This document shows positions 6,299 through 12,398 of a stretch of 12,398 bases of DNA, piece by piece. The notes under the pieces are model-generated. The model did no database searches and had not been told where the DNA came from. It saw nothing but the letters and a program-made list of their open reading frames with translations. Numbering within the stretch: the first letter of the stretch is position 1; every line of letters begins with the position of its first letter. This DNA is from an uncultured Bacilli bacterium (GTDB lineage Bacteria > Bacillota_I > Bacilli_A > RF39 > UBA660), in contig CANQHK010000023.1 in the NCBI GenBank assembly GCA_947623645.1, positions 1 to 12,398 of the forward strand, in the 5' to 3' direction. The position numbers were made by a program, and so were the translations under genes.

Positions 6299-7594
6299 AT
6301 GAATTTGACGATTTTACCCGCAGATACATATACAGTTTTATGTAGAAGCATTATAACGAGTCTAGATAAAAAAATTATTACATTACTTTATCAACCGATT
6401 ATTGGTTATACTGCTGTGAGTTTATACTTGACACTTTTAGGAGATTTAGAAGAAAAAATAATGAGTGAAGATTTTACCCATCATCATTTGATGACGATGA
6501 TGCAATTAAAATTAGAAAAAATCATCGAAGCACGGGAAAAACTAGAGGCAGTAGGGCTCTTAAAAACCTATTTTAAGAAAGATCATGTGAATAATTATGC
6601 CTATCTTTTATTCGCACCCCTTTCTGCTAGTGAATTTTTTAATCATCCGATTTTAAATATTGTCTTATACAATAATTTAGGGAAAAGTGAATATGATAAG
6701 CTTGTTTCTTATTTCAAAGTTCCTCGAATATCCTTTAAAGATTATACGGATATCAGTAAGAAATTTTCAGATGTATTTCAAGCAACCGTTGGAACGTTTT
6801 CTTTTGAAAATGAAGATGTCCTAGATCGTCATACCAATCATCTTCAAATTGCCTCTGGAATGGATTTAAATTTATTAATAGAATCTATCCCTAAAAATAT
6901 GGTAAGTGATAAATGTTTTACTCCAGACATTATCGAATTAATTGAAAATCTTGCTTATATTTATAAATTGGACATGGATACTTTAGTAAGATTTGTAAGA
7001 GAAAATTTAAATGAACGGGGTCTTATTGACAAAACCAATTTAAGAAAAAGTTGTCGTAATTTCTATCAATTTGAAAACAGTGGACGTCTTCCATCCGTTG
7101 TTTACAAAACGCAACCAGAATATTTACGAACCCCAACGGGGGATACTTCCAAAAGAGCTCGCCTCATCTATACTTTTGAAACGACAACACCGTATGATTT
7201 TTTAGCAAGCAAATGCAAAAGTGGAGAACCATCTTCAAGAGATATGCGGTTAATTGAAGAATTAATGGTTGATTTTCATCTCAATCCGGGTGTTGTTAAT
7301 GTACTACTTGCATATATTTTGCATATACATAATAAAAAGTTAAATAAAAGTTATGTAGAAACCATCGCTGGGCAGTGGCAACGGTTACAAATTGAAACAG
7401 TGGAAGAAGCTCTTGCTTTGACGGAAAAAGAATATAAGAAAAATAAAAAACAAGAAACCAAAACTTGGACAAAAGATACCAAGAAAACACCAACGGAAAA
7501 GATTCCAGATTGGTTTGACAAAGAAGTAGAAATGGAAGATATCAGCAAAGAAGAAGAACAAGAAATGAATGAACTATTAAAACAAATGATGTAA
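6299..7594 (+). CDS. dnaB: Replication initiation and membrane attachment protein DnaB
   Basis: A 431-residue protein of the Firmicutes DnaB family, which is not the E. coli DnaB helicase. In B. subtilis it works with DnaD to recruit the DnaI-helicase complex to DnaA-bound oriC and to restart sites. Seen here: an N-terminal region with LYQPIIGYTAVSLYL (about 31-45) typical of the DnaB/DnaD winged-helix domain; a C-terminal DDBH2 domain at about 297-380 (PYDFLASK, LIEELMVDFHLNPGVVNVLL, the YVETIAGQW helix); and the terminal IPDWFD motif common in this family. I chose ATG 6299 because AAGAAGG (about 6284-6290) stands eight bases upstream; GTG 6290 would lie inside that site. The usual partner gene dnaI is not next to it; an HD-domain gene with its own promoter follows. 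Confidence 0.88.
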   Translation: MNLTILPADTYTVLCRSIITSLDKKIITLLYQPIIGYTAVSLYLTLLGDLEEKIMSEDFTHHHLMTMMQLKLEKIIEAREKLEAVGLLKTYFKKDHVNNYAYLLFAPLSASEFFNHPILNIVLYNNLGKSEYDKLVSYFKVPRISFKDYTDISKKFSDVFQATVGTFSFENEDVLDRHTNHLQIASGMDLNLLIESIPKNMVSDKCFTPDIIELIENLAYIYKLDMDTLVRFVRENLNERGLIDKTNLRKSCRNFYQFENSGRLPSVVYKTQPEYLRTPTGDTSKRARLIYTFETTTPYDFLASKCKSGEPSSRDMRLIEELMVDFHLNPGVVNVLLAYILHIHNKKLNKSYVETIAGQWQRLQIETVEEALALTEKEYKKNKKQETKTWTKDTKKTPTEKIPDWFDKEVEMEDISKEEEQEMNELLKQMM

Positions 7595-7599
7595 CCCCC

Positions 7600-7628
7600 T
7601 TGCATTTTTTCATGATTTATGCTATGAT
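7600..7628 (+). promoter_or_regulatory. Promoter of the HD-domain gene
   Basis: TTGCAT (7600-7605) and TATGAT (7623-7628) are separated by 17 bases, with extended TATGC directly before the -10. Transcription would start near 7635. The -35 begins six bases after the dnaB stop, so read-through from dnaB is also possible, because no terminator is seen between the two. Confidence 0.7.
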
Positions 7629-7670
7629 GGTAGAGTCGAAAAAAAATAAAAGATGTTGGAGTTGACGATA

Positions 7671-8183
7671 ATGAATTTAAACTATTTTTTTACCGATAGC
7701 GAATTTTATTATTTAACAAAAGATATTTTGGAAGAAAAAGAGTTTTTAAAATTAAAAGATATAACCCATCATGGAATGAGTAGATATTGCCATTCTATAA
7801 GAGTTGCAAAAGCATCGTATGAAATTACAAAATATTTACATTTAGATTATAAAAAAGCGGGAAGAGCTGCACTTCTTCATGATTTTTTCTTAGAAGATAA
7901 CGATAAAAGCGATTCCAAAACAAGACTAAAAACACTTTTCCATCATCCAGAGTATGCTTTAAAAAAAGCAAGCGAACATTTTGAACTTTCCGATATGGAA
8001 AAAGATATTATTGTAACGCACATGTTTCCTCTTGGGAAACATATACCCAAATACTTAGAAAGTTGGATTGTTGATCTTGTTGATGATGCTGTAGCAGTTT
8101 ATGAGAAAGCTTACGGAATCAGAAAACAAATTTCCTTTGCAGGAACCTTCCTTTTCTTTTTAGCAACCAACCGTTTAAAATAG
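7671..8183 (+). CDS. HD-domain phosphohydrolase, substrate unknown
   Basis: A 170-residue soluble protein. The HD-superfamily metal ligands can be traced: H41 in RYCHSIRVA, H70-D71 in LLHDFF, H91/H92 in HHPEYAL, H117 in THMFP and D138 in VDLVDD. This H...HD...H...H...D pattern fits a two-metal phosphohydrolase, in the style of small HDIG proteins that cleave nucleotides or dinucleotides. I cannot name the substrate, and it is only loosely like YqeK. The start is ATG 7671, with GGAG (7658-7661) nine bases ahead; the in-frame ATG 7653 has only an A-run upstream and no binding site. It lies where many Bacilli carry dnaI. Its stop codon is inside the 5' arm of the terminator. Confidence 0.78.
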   Translation: MNLNYFFTDSEFYYLTKDILEEKEFLKLKDITHHGMSRYCHSIRVAKASYEITKYLHLDYKKAGRAALLHDFFLEDNDKSDSKTRLKTLFHHPEYALKKASEHFELSDMEKDIIVTHMFPLGKHIPKYLESWIVDLVDDAVAVYEKAYGIRKQISFAGTFLFFLATNRLK

Positions 8184-8217
8184 AAGAAAATTCAAAGATT
8201 CTTCTATTTTTTCTATT
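8177..8217 (+). terminator. Intrinsic terminator of the HD-domain gene
   Basis: A perfect 12-bp inverted repeat, AAAATAGAAGAA (8177-8188) and TTCTTCTATTTT (8199-8210), with a ten-base loop, followed by a T-rich run. It contains the TAG stop of the gene in its 5' arm. It is AT-rich but long enough to act. Confidence 0.75.
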
Positions 8218-8246
8218 TTTTATTCTATTTTTTATTCTATTTTTTA
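8211..8246 (+). repeat. Three perfect 12-base tandem repeats
   Basis: TTCTATTTTTTA occurs at 8211-8222, 8223-8234 and 8235-8246 with no change, preceded by a nine-base partial copy (8202-8210) inside the terminator 3' arm. The array ends two bases before the TTGACA box of the next promoter. Confidence 0.9.
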
Positions 8247-8247
8247 T

Positions 8248-8276
8248 TTGACAAAAAAGAAAGATAATGATATCGT
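8248..8276 (+). promoter_or_regulatory. Promoter of the acyltransferase gene (perfect -35)
   Basis: A consensus TTGACA (8248-8253), a 17-base spacer and an extended -10, TGA followed by TATCGT (8271-8276). The transcript would start near 8283, ahead of the ribosome binding site AAGAAGGA (8291-8298) and GTG 8305. The TTG of the -35 is also the first in-frame start of the longest ORF, which is misleading. Confidence 0.65.
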
Positions 8277-8304
8277 AAAAAGAATAAAGAAAGAAGGAAT
8301 ATTT

Positions 8305-9411
8305 GTGGAAGAACAAGATTTCAAAATTTTAAGTAATAAAGAAGAAAGAAAATTAACGACGAAAGAAAAAAAAGAATATTATCAAAAATTAAGAGAATAT
8401 CTATTAAAAAGGAAGTTAACCAATACGACTCCAGGAGCTAGAAAATTAGCGCCCAAACTAAAAAAAGCGACAGCGCAAATATCGATTCACTTAACACATT
8501 TTATGACGAATAAAAATTTAGATTGGTCTTATGAAATAAGAGAAGATGCAACCATTCCAGAAGAAACAACGAAAATCAAGAACGGTTATGTCATTGAAAA
8601 AGATCCAAAGTATCAAAACCAAACCGTAATACCAGAAGGACCTGTCATCTTTGCACATACCCATCAATCTCTTTTAGATAACTTCATGTGGAATCCAACA
8701 ACCGATAAACATTGTATTATCTTGCATTCGATCAAAACCAAAAAATTTCTTTTATATTCGCAGTATAATACTGGATTAACTTATGTTCGAAAAGGGGATA
8801 AAGAACACTCTAGAAATTCAAAATATGATATGATTCGATTGTTGCAAGAAGGGCATTCTTATTTCATTTGTCCAGAAACAACCTGGTTATTATCTCCCAA
8901 TAAATTGCATTTACCCCTTCACTATGGTTTTCTAGATACTGCTAGAAAAGCTCATGTTCCTGTTGTACCTGTCGTTCATGAATATAGTTTTGATACCAGT
9001 GGAGAAAAAGCGAAAATCGTAAAAATCCATACCGTTTATGGTCGACCAATTATCGTTAAAGAAGAGGATGATCTAAGTGAGAAACTAGAAGAATATCAAG
9101 AAATTATTTCCACAATTCGTTGGTCTTTAATTGAAGAAAAAGGTCTTTTCAAAAGAGAAGATGTAAAAATAGATGATTATATCAAATTCTTAAAATTCCA
9201 ATATCATGATTTAGAGTTTGGTGGAATTGATGTTAACGTTGAAAGAGAAAATATCTTTTCAGCTGGTGACGAATTCTATAAATTTCACCATATTAACGAT
9301 ATTCCTTTAAGAAATGGAGTTTTAGAAGAACCAGAGGAAGTTAAAAAATTAAGAAAGATTAATAAAGAACATGGAATACGAGAAATGTATCAAGAACAAA
9401 GAGAATTCTAG
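8305..9411 (+). CDS. PlsC-like 1-acyl-sn-glycerol-3-phosphate acyltransferase family protein
   Basis: A 368-residue protein if started at GTG 8305. It carries the acyltransferase motifs in order: HQSLLD (HX4D, H120 and D125), then TYVRKGD (motif II-like, about 159-165), FICPETTW (motif III-like, the PEGTR block, about 188-194) and VPVVPVV (motif IV-like). The family transfers an acyl group to a lysophospholipid or glycerol-phosphate acceptor at the membrane. PETTW in place of PEGTR is a divergent form. The N-terminal 80 residues are basic and Lys/Glu-rich, and the C-terminal 100 residues form an extension that I do not recognise; total length exceeds a minimal PlsC (about 200-250). GTG 8305 is preferred over TTG 8248 because AAGAAGGA is six bases upstream and the TTG lies in a -35 box with no binding site. 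The acceptor is unknown. Confidence 0.75.
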   Translation: MEEQDFKILSNKEERKLTTKEKKEYYQKLREYLLKRKLTNTTPGARKLAPKLKKATAQISIHLTHFMTNKNLDWSYEIREDATIPEETTKIKNGYVIEKDPKYQNQTVIPEGPVIFAHTHQSLLDNFMWNPTTDKHCIILHSIKTKKFLLYSQYNTGLTYVRKGDKEHSRNSKYDMIRLLQEGHSYFICPETTWLLSPNKLHLPLHYGFLDTARKAHVPVVPVVHEYSFDTSGEKAKIVKIHTVYGRPIIVKEEDDLSEKLEEYQEIISTIRWSLIEEKGLFKREDVKIDDYIKFLKFQYHDLEFGGIDVNVERENIFSAGDEFYKFHHINDIPLRNGVLEEPEEVKKLRKINKEHGIREMYQEQREF

Positions 9412-9420
9412 TTCTTTTCT
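9392..9420 (+). terminator. Possible weak terminator after the acyltransferase
   Basis: AAGAAC (9392-9397) and GTTCTT (9411-9416) can pair around a 13-base loop, followed by T-rich sequence. The stem is only six pairs and overlaps the stop codon, so this is a tentative call. Confidence 0.35.
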
Positions 9421-9445
9421 TTTGGATAGAAACCGAGAATTTACA

Positions 9446-9474
9446 TTTACTTTTCAAAAAAAATGTGCTACAAT
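9446..9474 (+). promoter_or_regulatory. Promoter of the hybrid histidine kinase
   Basis: TTTACT (9446-9451) and TACAAT (9469-9474) are separated by 17 bases, with extended TGTGC before the -10. Transcription would start near 9481. The leader contains AAGGTAAGGTG (9486-9496), whose second AAGGTG is eight bases before the ATG at 9505. Confidence 0.68.
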
Positions 9475-9504
9475 CAAGATAAAGTAAGGTAAGGTGTTAT
9501 AGTT

Positions 9505-11346
9505 ATGCGGTTGTCCAATTTAACCAATACATTTTTTCCAATCAGTTCCTTGATTATTTCTATATTTTTATTTTGTATTTATTTTTTTCGTAAGCATGTA
9601 AAAAATGACGAGACCAAAATTTATGGTTATTTAGTAATTTGTGGACTTGTCGAAGCAAGCCTTTACTGTCTTATTTGTTTTGGAGCAGATTTCTTTTATA
9701 ATCAACAGGTACACGTCTATTTTGAATTTCTAAACAAAGTTCTCTGTTCTGTTTATGTCGTTTGGATGACCCTTTTCTTTTACTATGTAGCAATCATTGC
9801 CATCGAAAAAATTCAAAAATATTCGAAGAAAATAATAACAGCACTGGTAGCTTTTGACACTTTCCTAATCTTTCTAATTTTCATAAGCCCCATTGAATTA
9901 TATTTTGACCCCGTCCTAAAAGTTTCCAATTCTTCCGGAGCAGCAACCAATCTTTTATATTTGATTTGTAGTATTTATTTACTCGGAATTTTGTTGATTT
10001 TATTTACGAATTTTAATAATAAACAACTTCGAGGAAAATTTATTCCATGTTATGCCATGGTTGGATTCTTTTCAATTTCTTTACTCATTCGTGCTTATGA
10101 TCCCTTTTTTAACATCACATCGAACGTCTTTTCTTTCGTTTTACTCATCATGTATCATACCATTGAAAACCCCGATTTAAAATTAATCGAAGAATTAAAT
10201 ATTGCCAAAGACCAAGCCGAAAGAGCCAACAATGCCAAAAGTGAATTTTTAAGTAATATGTCGCACGAAATAAGAACTCCTCTAAATGCAATCGTTGGAT
10301 TTTCTGAAAATTTACAAGAAGATCAAACGTTATCGGAAAGTGCCAAAGAGCAACTTCAAGATATTGTATCAGCATCGGAAAGCCTAATGGAAATTGTCAA
10401 TGGAATTTTAGACATTTCCAAAATTGAAGCGAACAAACTAGAAATTGTGAATACCGAATACGATTTCCGTAAAATTTTAAAAGATTTAGTCGCTCTTACC
10501 AAAGTTCGAATTGGTGATAAACCTATTGAATTAAAAACCAGTTTTGATCCAGAAATTCCTTTGGTTATGTATGGAGATCATGTAAGAATCAAACAGATTA
10601 TTCTAAATATCTTAACCAATGCTGCCAAATATACCAAAGAAGGAACGATTGAGTTTACCGTAAGTACTGTTAAAAAAGAGGATGTTTGCAGGTTAATTAT
10701 TGCTGTTTCTGATACCGGAATTGGAATTAAACAAGAAAATATTGATAAACTCTTTACCAAATTTGAACGTCTCGATATGGAAAAGAATGCCACCATTGAA
10801 GGAACCGGATTAGGACTTGCAATCACCAAAAAATTAGTCGAACTCATGAATGGTACAATTGTTGTTCAAAGTGTTTATGGAAAAGGTTCTCGATTTACCA
10901 TTGCCATCGATCAAAAAATTGTTCCTAAAACCATTCTTCAAGAACCCGTTAAAGTCATCGATGGAATTGTTGATTGTACCGGAAAAAGAGTTCTCATTGT
11001 CGATGATAATTCCATGAACTTAAAAGTGGCAAGTCGTCTTCTTCAAAAATATAAAATGGAAATTGATGAAGCAGATAGTGGATTTTTATGCATCAACAAA
11101 ATTTCATCGGGAGAAAAATACGATTTGATTTTACTCGATGATATGATGCCAAAATTAAGTGGAGTAGACACTTTAAAAAGATTAAAAGAAATCGAAGGTT
11201 TCAATATTCCAACCGTTGCTCTAACTGCCAATGCTATCGCTGGAATGAGAGAAAAATACCTTCAAGAAGGTTTCGATGATTACCTAGCCAAACCAATTAA
11301 TAAAGAAGAACTCAATCAAATTATTGCAAAATTTTTACAAAGCTAA
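9505..11346 (+). CDS. Seven-helix hybrid histidine kinase with C-terminal receiver
   Basis: A 613-residue sensor. About seven membrane helices fill residues 10-220, resembling the 7TM-type sensor of histidine kinases, with little extracellular loop. Then HisKA (SEFLSNMSHEIRTPLNAI; phospho-His H254), HATPase (N-box ILNILTNAAKY with N368/N372; DTGIGI at 403; GTGLGLA at 433), and a receiver (D500/D501 acidic pair; phospho-acceptor D545 in LLDDMMP; T574; K596 in LAKP). All catalytic residues are present. The family autophosphorylates H254 and passes the phosphate to D545, then to an Hpt protein; the next gene supplies exactly that domain. The signal is unknown, but a 7TM input without a large external loop suggests a membrane-derived or small hydrophobic cue. 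It is transcribed from its own promoter. Confidence 0.92.
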   Translation: MRLSNLTNTFFPISSLIISIFLFCIYFFRKHVKNDETKIYGYLVICGLVEASLYCLICFGADFFYNQQVHVYFEFLNKVLCSVYVVWMTLFFYYVAIIAIEKIQKYSKKIITALVAFDTFLIFLIFISPIELYFDPVLKVSNSSGAATNLLYLICSIYLLGILLILFTNFNNKQLRGKFIPCYAMVGFFSISLLIRAYDPFFNITSNVFSFVLLIMYHTIENPDLKLIEELNIAKDQAERANNAKSEFLSNMSHEIRTPLNAIVGFSENLQEDQTLSESAKEQLQDIVSASESLMEIVNGILDISKIEANKLEIVNTEYDFRKILKDLVALTKVRIGDKPIELKTSFDPEIPLVMYGDHVRIKQIILNILTNAAKYTKEGTIEFTVSTVKKEDVCRLIIAVSDTGIGIKQENIDKLFTKFERLDMEKNATIEGTGLGLAITKKLVELMNGTIVVQSVYGKGSRFTIAIDQKIVPKTILQEPVKVIDGIVDCTGKRVLIVDDNSMNLKVASRLLQKYKMEIDEADSGFLCINKISSGEKYDLILLDDMMPKLSGVDTLKRLKEIEGFNIPTVALTANAIAGMREKYLQEGFDDYLAKPINKEELNQIIAKFLQS

Positions 11347-11363
11347 AAAAAGTGTGATATAAT
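11334..11363 (+). promoter_or_regulatory. Promoter of the Hpt-receiver gene
   Basis: A perfect TATAAT at 11358-11363 with extended TGTGA directly before it. A -35 of TTTACA (11334-11339, 18-base spacer) or TTACAA (11335-11340, 17 bases) lies inside the end of the kinase gene. Followed by AGGAGGG (11372-11378) and the ATG at 11385. Confidence 0.75.
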
Positions 11364-11384
11364 GTTAATATAGGAGGGTAAAAA

Positions 11385-12164
11385 ATGAAAGATATTAATG
11401 TATTATTAAGTAATGGAGTAGAAGTTTATAGTAGTTTAGAACTATTTGGAGATATGGAAACCTACGATGCAACTCTAGAAGATTTTCTAGAAGCAGTCGA
11501 TAAAAAGATGGCCGATATCAAAAAATATAAAGAGATGGCCGATATGGCAAATTATGCAATTTTAGTGCACTCTCTAAAAAGTGATGCCAAATATTTAGGA
11601 TTCACTCGTCTTGCCGAAATCAGTTATAATCATGAAATGGAAAGTAAAGCTAATAATTCGAATTTCGTTTATGAACATTATGATGAACTCGTAAAAGAGG
11701 CCAATCGAATCATCGATGTTGTAAGACAATATCTAGGAAAAGAAACCATTGTAAGAACAGTACCAAATGCTCAAACCACTACATCAGGAAAAAAGATTCT
11801 AGTCGTAGATGACTCCAATTTAATTCGAAACATCATCAGTAAAATGTTCAATAATGAATATGAAATTTTAACGGCAATGGATGGAGAACAAGCTTTAAAA
11901 ATTGTCAATGATCCAAGTATCGAACTTTTCGGTGTCCTTCTTGATTTATATATGCCAAATGTAAATGGATTTGCTGTATTAGAATACTTTCAAGAACACC
12001 ATTTATTCGATCGTATCCCCGTTGCAATTATAACTGGAGACACTTCAAAAGAAACGGTAGAAAAAGCGATGACGTATCCAATTGTCGATGTTTTAGCAAA
12101 ACCATTCAACGAAAACAATATCCGAAGAGTACTTCGAGCAATGCAAAACTTTCAAATGGTATAA
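11385..12164 (+). CDS. Hpt phosphotransfer - receiver protein
   Basis: A 259-residue protein in two parts. Residues 1-118 are a helical Hpt domain: HSLKSDAKYLG has the phospho-acceptor H62, equivalent to the HxLKGxA motif of Hpt proteins. Residues 136-255 are a complete receiver: acidic pair D142/D143, phospho-acceptor D187 in LLDLYMP, T217 and K239 in LAKP. A linker of Thr, Asn and Gln joins the two. There is no DNA-binding, GGDEF, HD or methyltransferase output domain. It follows the hybrid kinase by 38 bases and has a promoter of its own; the kinase receiver D545 would pass phosphate to H62 and on to D187. The output is therefore either the receiver itself, acting by binding a partner, or a further protein outside the window. 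Confidence 0.88.
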   Translation: MKDINVLLSNGVEVYSSLELFGDMETYDATLEDFLEAVDKKMADIKKYKEMADMANYAILVHSLKSDAKYLGFTRLAEISYNHEMESKANNSNFVYEHYDELVKEANRIIDVVRQYLGKETIVRTVPNAQTTTSGKKILVVDDSNLIRNIISKMFNNEYEILTAMDGEQALKIVNDPSIELFGVLLDLYMPNVNGFAVLEYFQEHHLFDRIPVAIITGDTSKETVEKAMTYPIVDVLAKPFNENNIRRVLRAMQNFQMV

Positions 12165-12189
12165 AGGAAGGAACAAACCTTTCTTTTTT
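12163..12189 (+). terminator. Intrinsic terminator of the phosphorelay unit
   Basis: AAAGGAAGG (12163-12171) can pair with CCTTTCTTT (12178-12186) as nine pairs including one G-U, with loop AACAAA and more T's behind. It overlaps the stop of the Hpt-receiver gene and directly precedes the tRNA promoter. Confidence 0.65.
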
Positions 12190-12190
12190 A

Positions 12191-12219
12191 TTGAAAAGAA
12201 AAGAGCTTTATGGTACAAT
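12191..12219 (+). promoter_or_regulatory. Promoter of tRNA-Arg
   Basis: TTGAAA (12191-12196), a 17-base spacer and TACAAT (12214-12219) with extended TATGG. Transcription would start near 12226, about 13 bases before the mature tRNA 5' end. Confidence 0.8.
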
Positions 12220-12238
12220 AGGTTTGAAAAAAAGATTT

Positions 12239-12315
12239 GTTCTCGTAACTCAGGTGGATAGAGTATCCGCCTCCTAAGCGGAAAGTCGGCAGTTCGAATC
12301 TGCCCGGGAACACCA
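12239..12315 (+). tRNA. tRNA-Arg, anticodon CCU
   Basis: A full 77-base cloverleaf. Acceptor GTTCTCG (12239-12245) pairs with CGGGAAC (12305-12311) with one U-G; D-stem ACTC/GAGT; anticodon stem TCCGC (12266-12270) and GCGGA (12278-12282) with loop CTCCTAA, anticodon CCT at 12273-12275, reading AGG; T-arm GGCAG-TTCGAAT-CTGCC; discriminator A and an encoded CCA (12313-12315). AGG is a minor arginine codon here, as AGA and CGA dominate. No strong terminator is seen downstream. Confidence 0.96.
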
Positions 12316-12361
12316 GATTGATATTAAACTCGGAAAATTAGAGTAAAAATAGAAAACGTAC

Positions 12362-12390
12362 TTGATAAAAGTGCACTTTTATGTTATGAT
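12362..12390 (+). promoter_or_regulatory. Promoter of a gene beyond the right edge
   Basis: TTGATA (12362-12367), a 17-base spacer and TATGAT (12385-12390) with extended TATGT. It is the best-formed promoter in the last 100 bases; its gene lies outside the window. Confidence 0.75.
12365..12382. promoter_or_regulatory. 18-bp perfect palindrome in the promoter spacer (candidate operator)
   Basis: ATAAAAGTGCACTTTTAT is its own reverse complement over all 18 bases. It spans from within the -35 box to the extended -10 of the promoter at 12362-12390, exactly where a repressor dimer would block RNA polymerase. A chance match of this length is unlikely, though a hairpin role cannot be excluded because it lies before the transcript start. 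Confidence 0.65.
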
Positions 12391-12398
12391 GTATTTGT

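Noticed and set aside
7653..7670. ATG 7653 as the start of the HD gene
   Set aside because: It is preceded by an A-run without a binding site; ATG 7671 has GGAG nine bases ahead.
10148..11231. Minus-strand ORFs inside the histidine kinase
   Set aside because: They are shadows of a strongly conserved coding frame and lack start signals.
12239..12398. tRNA-Arg as an integration site for a mobile element
   Set aside because: No repeat of the tRNA 3' end and no integrase is present within the window; the right side is too short to judge.

Overview
This is 12.4 kb of a very AT-rich, low-GC Gram-positive chromosome. The organism is most likely a Bacillota member of the Bacilli/Erysipelotrichia type, possibly an uncultured gut lineage; that placement is inferred from gene content and base composition, not from a search. 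TGA closes two of the genes (the carboxypeptidase and the CPBP protease), so the standard bacterial code applies and not the Mycoplasma code. I see no insertion sequence, phage gene or CRISPR array. The window reads as ordinary, densely packed chromosome.

Positions 1-2544 hold the end of a D-Ala-D-Ala carboxypeptidase, spmA, spmB, rluB and a YutD-family gene, all on the plus strand. The order dacB-spmA-spmB-rluB matches Bacillus subtilis, where dacB-spmA-spmB act in spore cortex maturation and core dehydration. The first three genes overlap. rluB has its own promoter and is co-transcribed with yutD. Positions 2555-4294 hold a promoter, a small DUF1292 gene, a long proline-rich/coiled-coil protein that I do not recognise, and a bidirectional terminator.

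Positions 4293-6163 (minus strand) hold a two-gene operon: a CPBP-family membrane protease translationally coupled to a membrane-anchored metallophosphoesterase. It is divergent from the replication initiation gene dnaB (6299-7594), which is followed by an HD-domain phosphohydrolase and a PlsC-like acyltransferase, each with its own promoter.

Positions 9441-12189 hold a phosphorelay cassette: a seven-helix hybrid histidine kinase with a receiver domain, then an Hpt-receiver protein. Together they supply His-Asp-His-Asp, but no output domain is present. A tRNA-Arg(CCU) gene follows. The window ends in a strong promoter whose spacer is an 18-bp perfect palindrome; its gene lies beyond the edge.

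Most promoters here share an extended -10 of the form TRTGnTAyaAT. Using promoters and ribosome binding sites, I moved the start codons of four genes downstream of the longest possible ORF: coiled-coil protein, dnaB, HD protein and acyltransferase.
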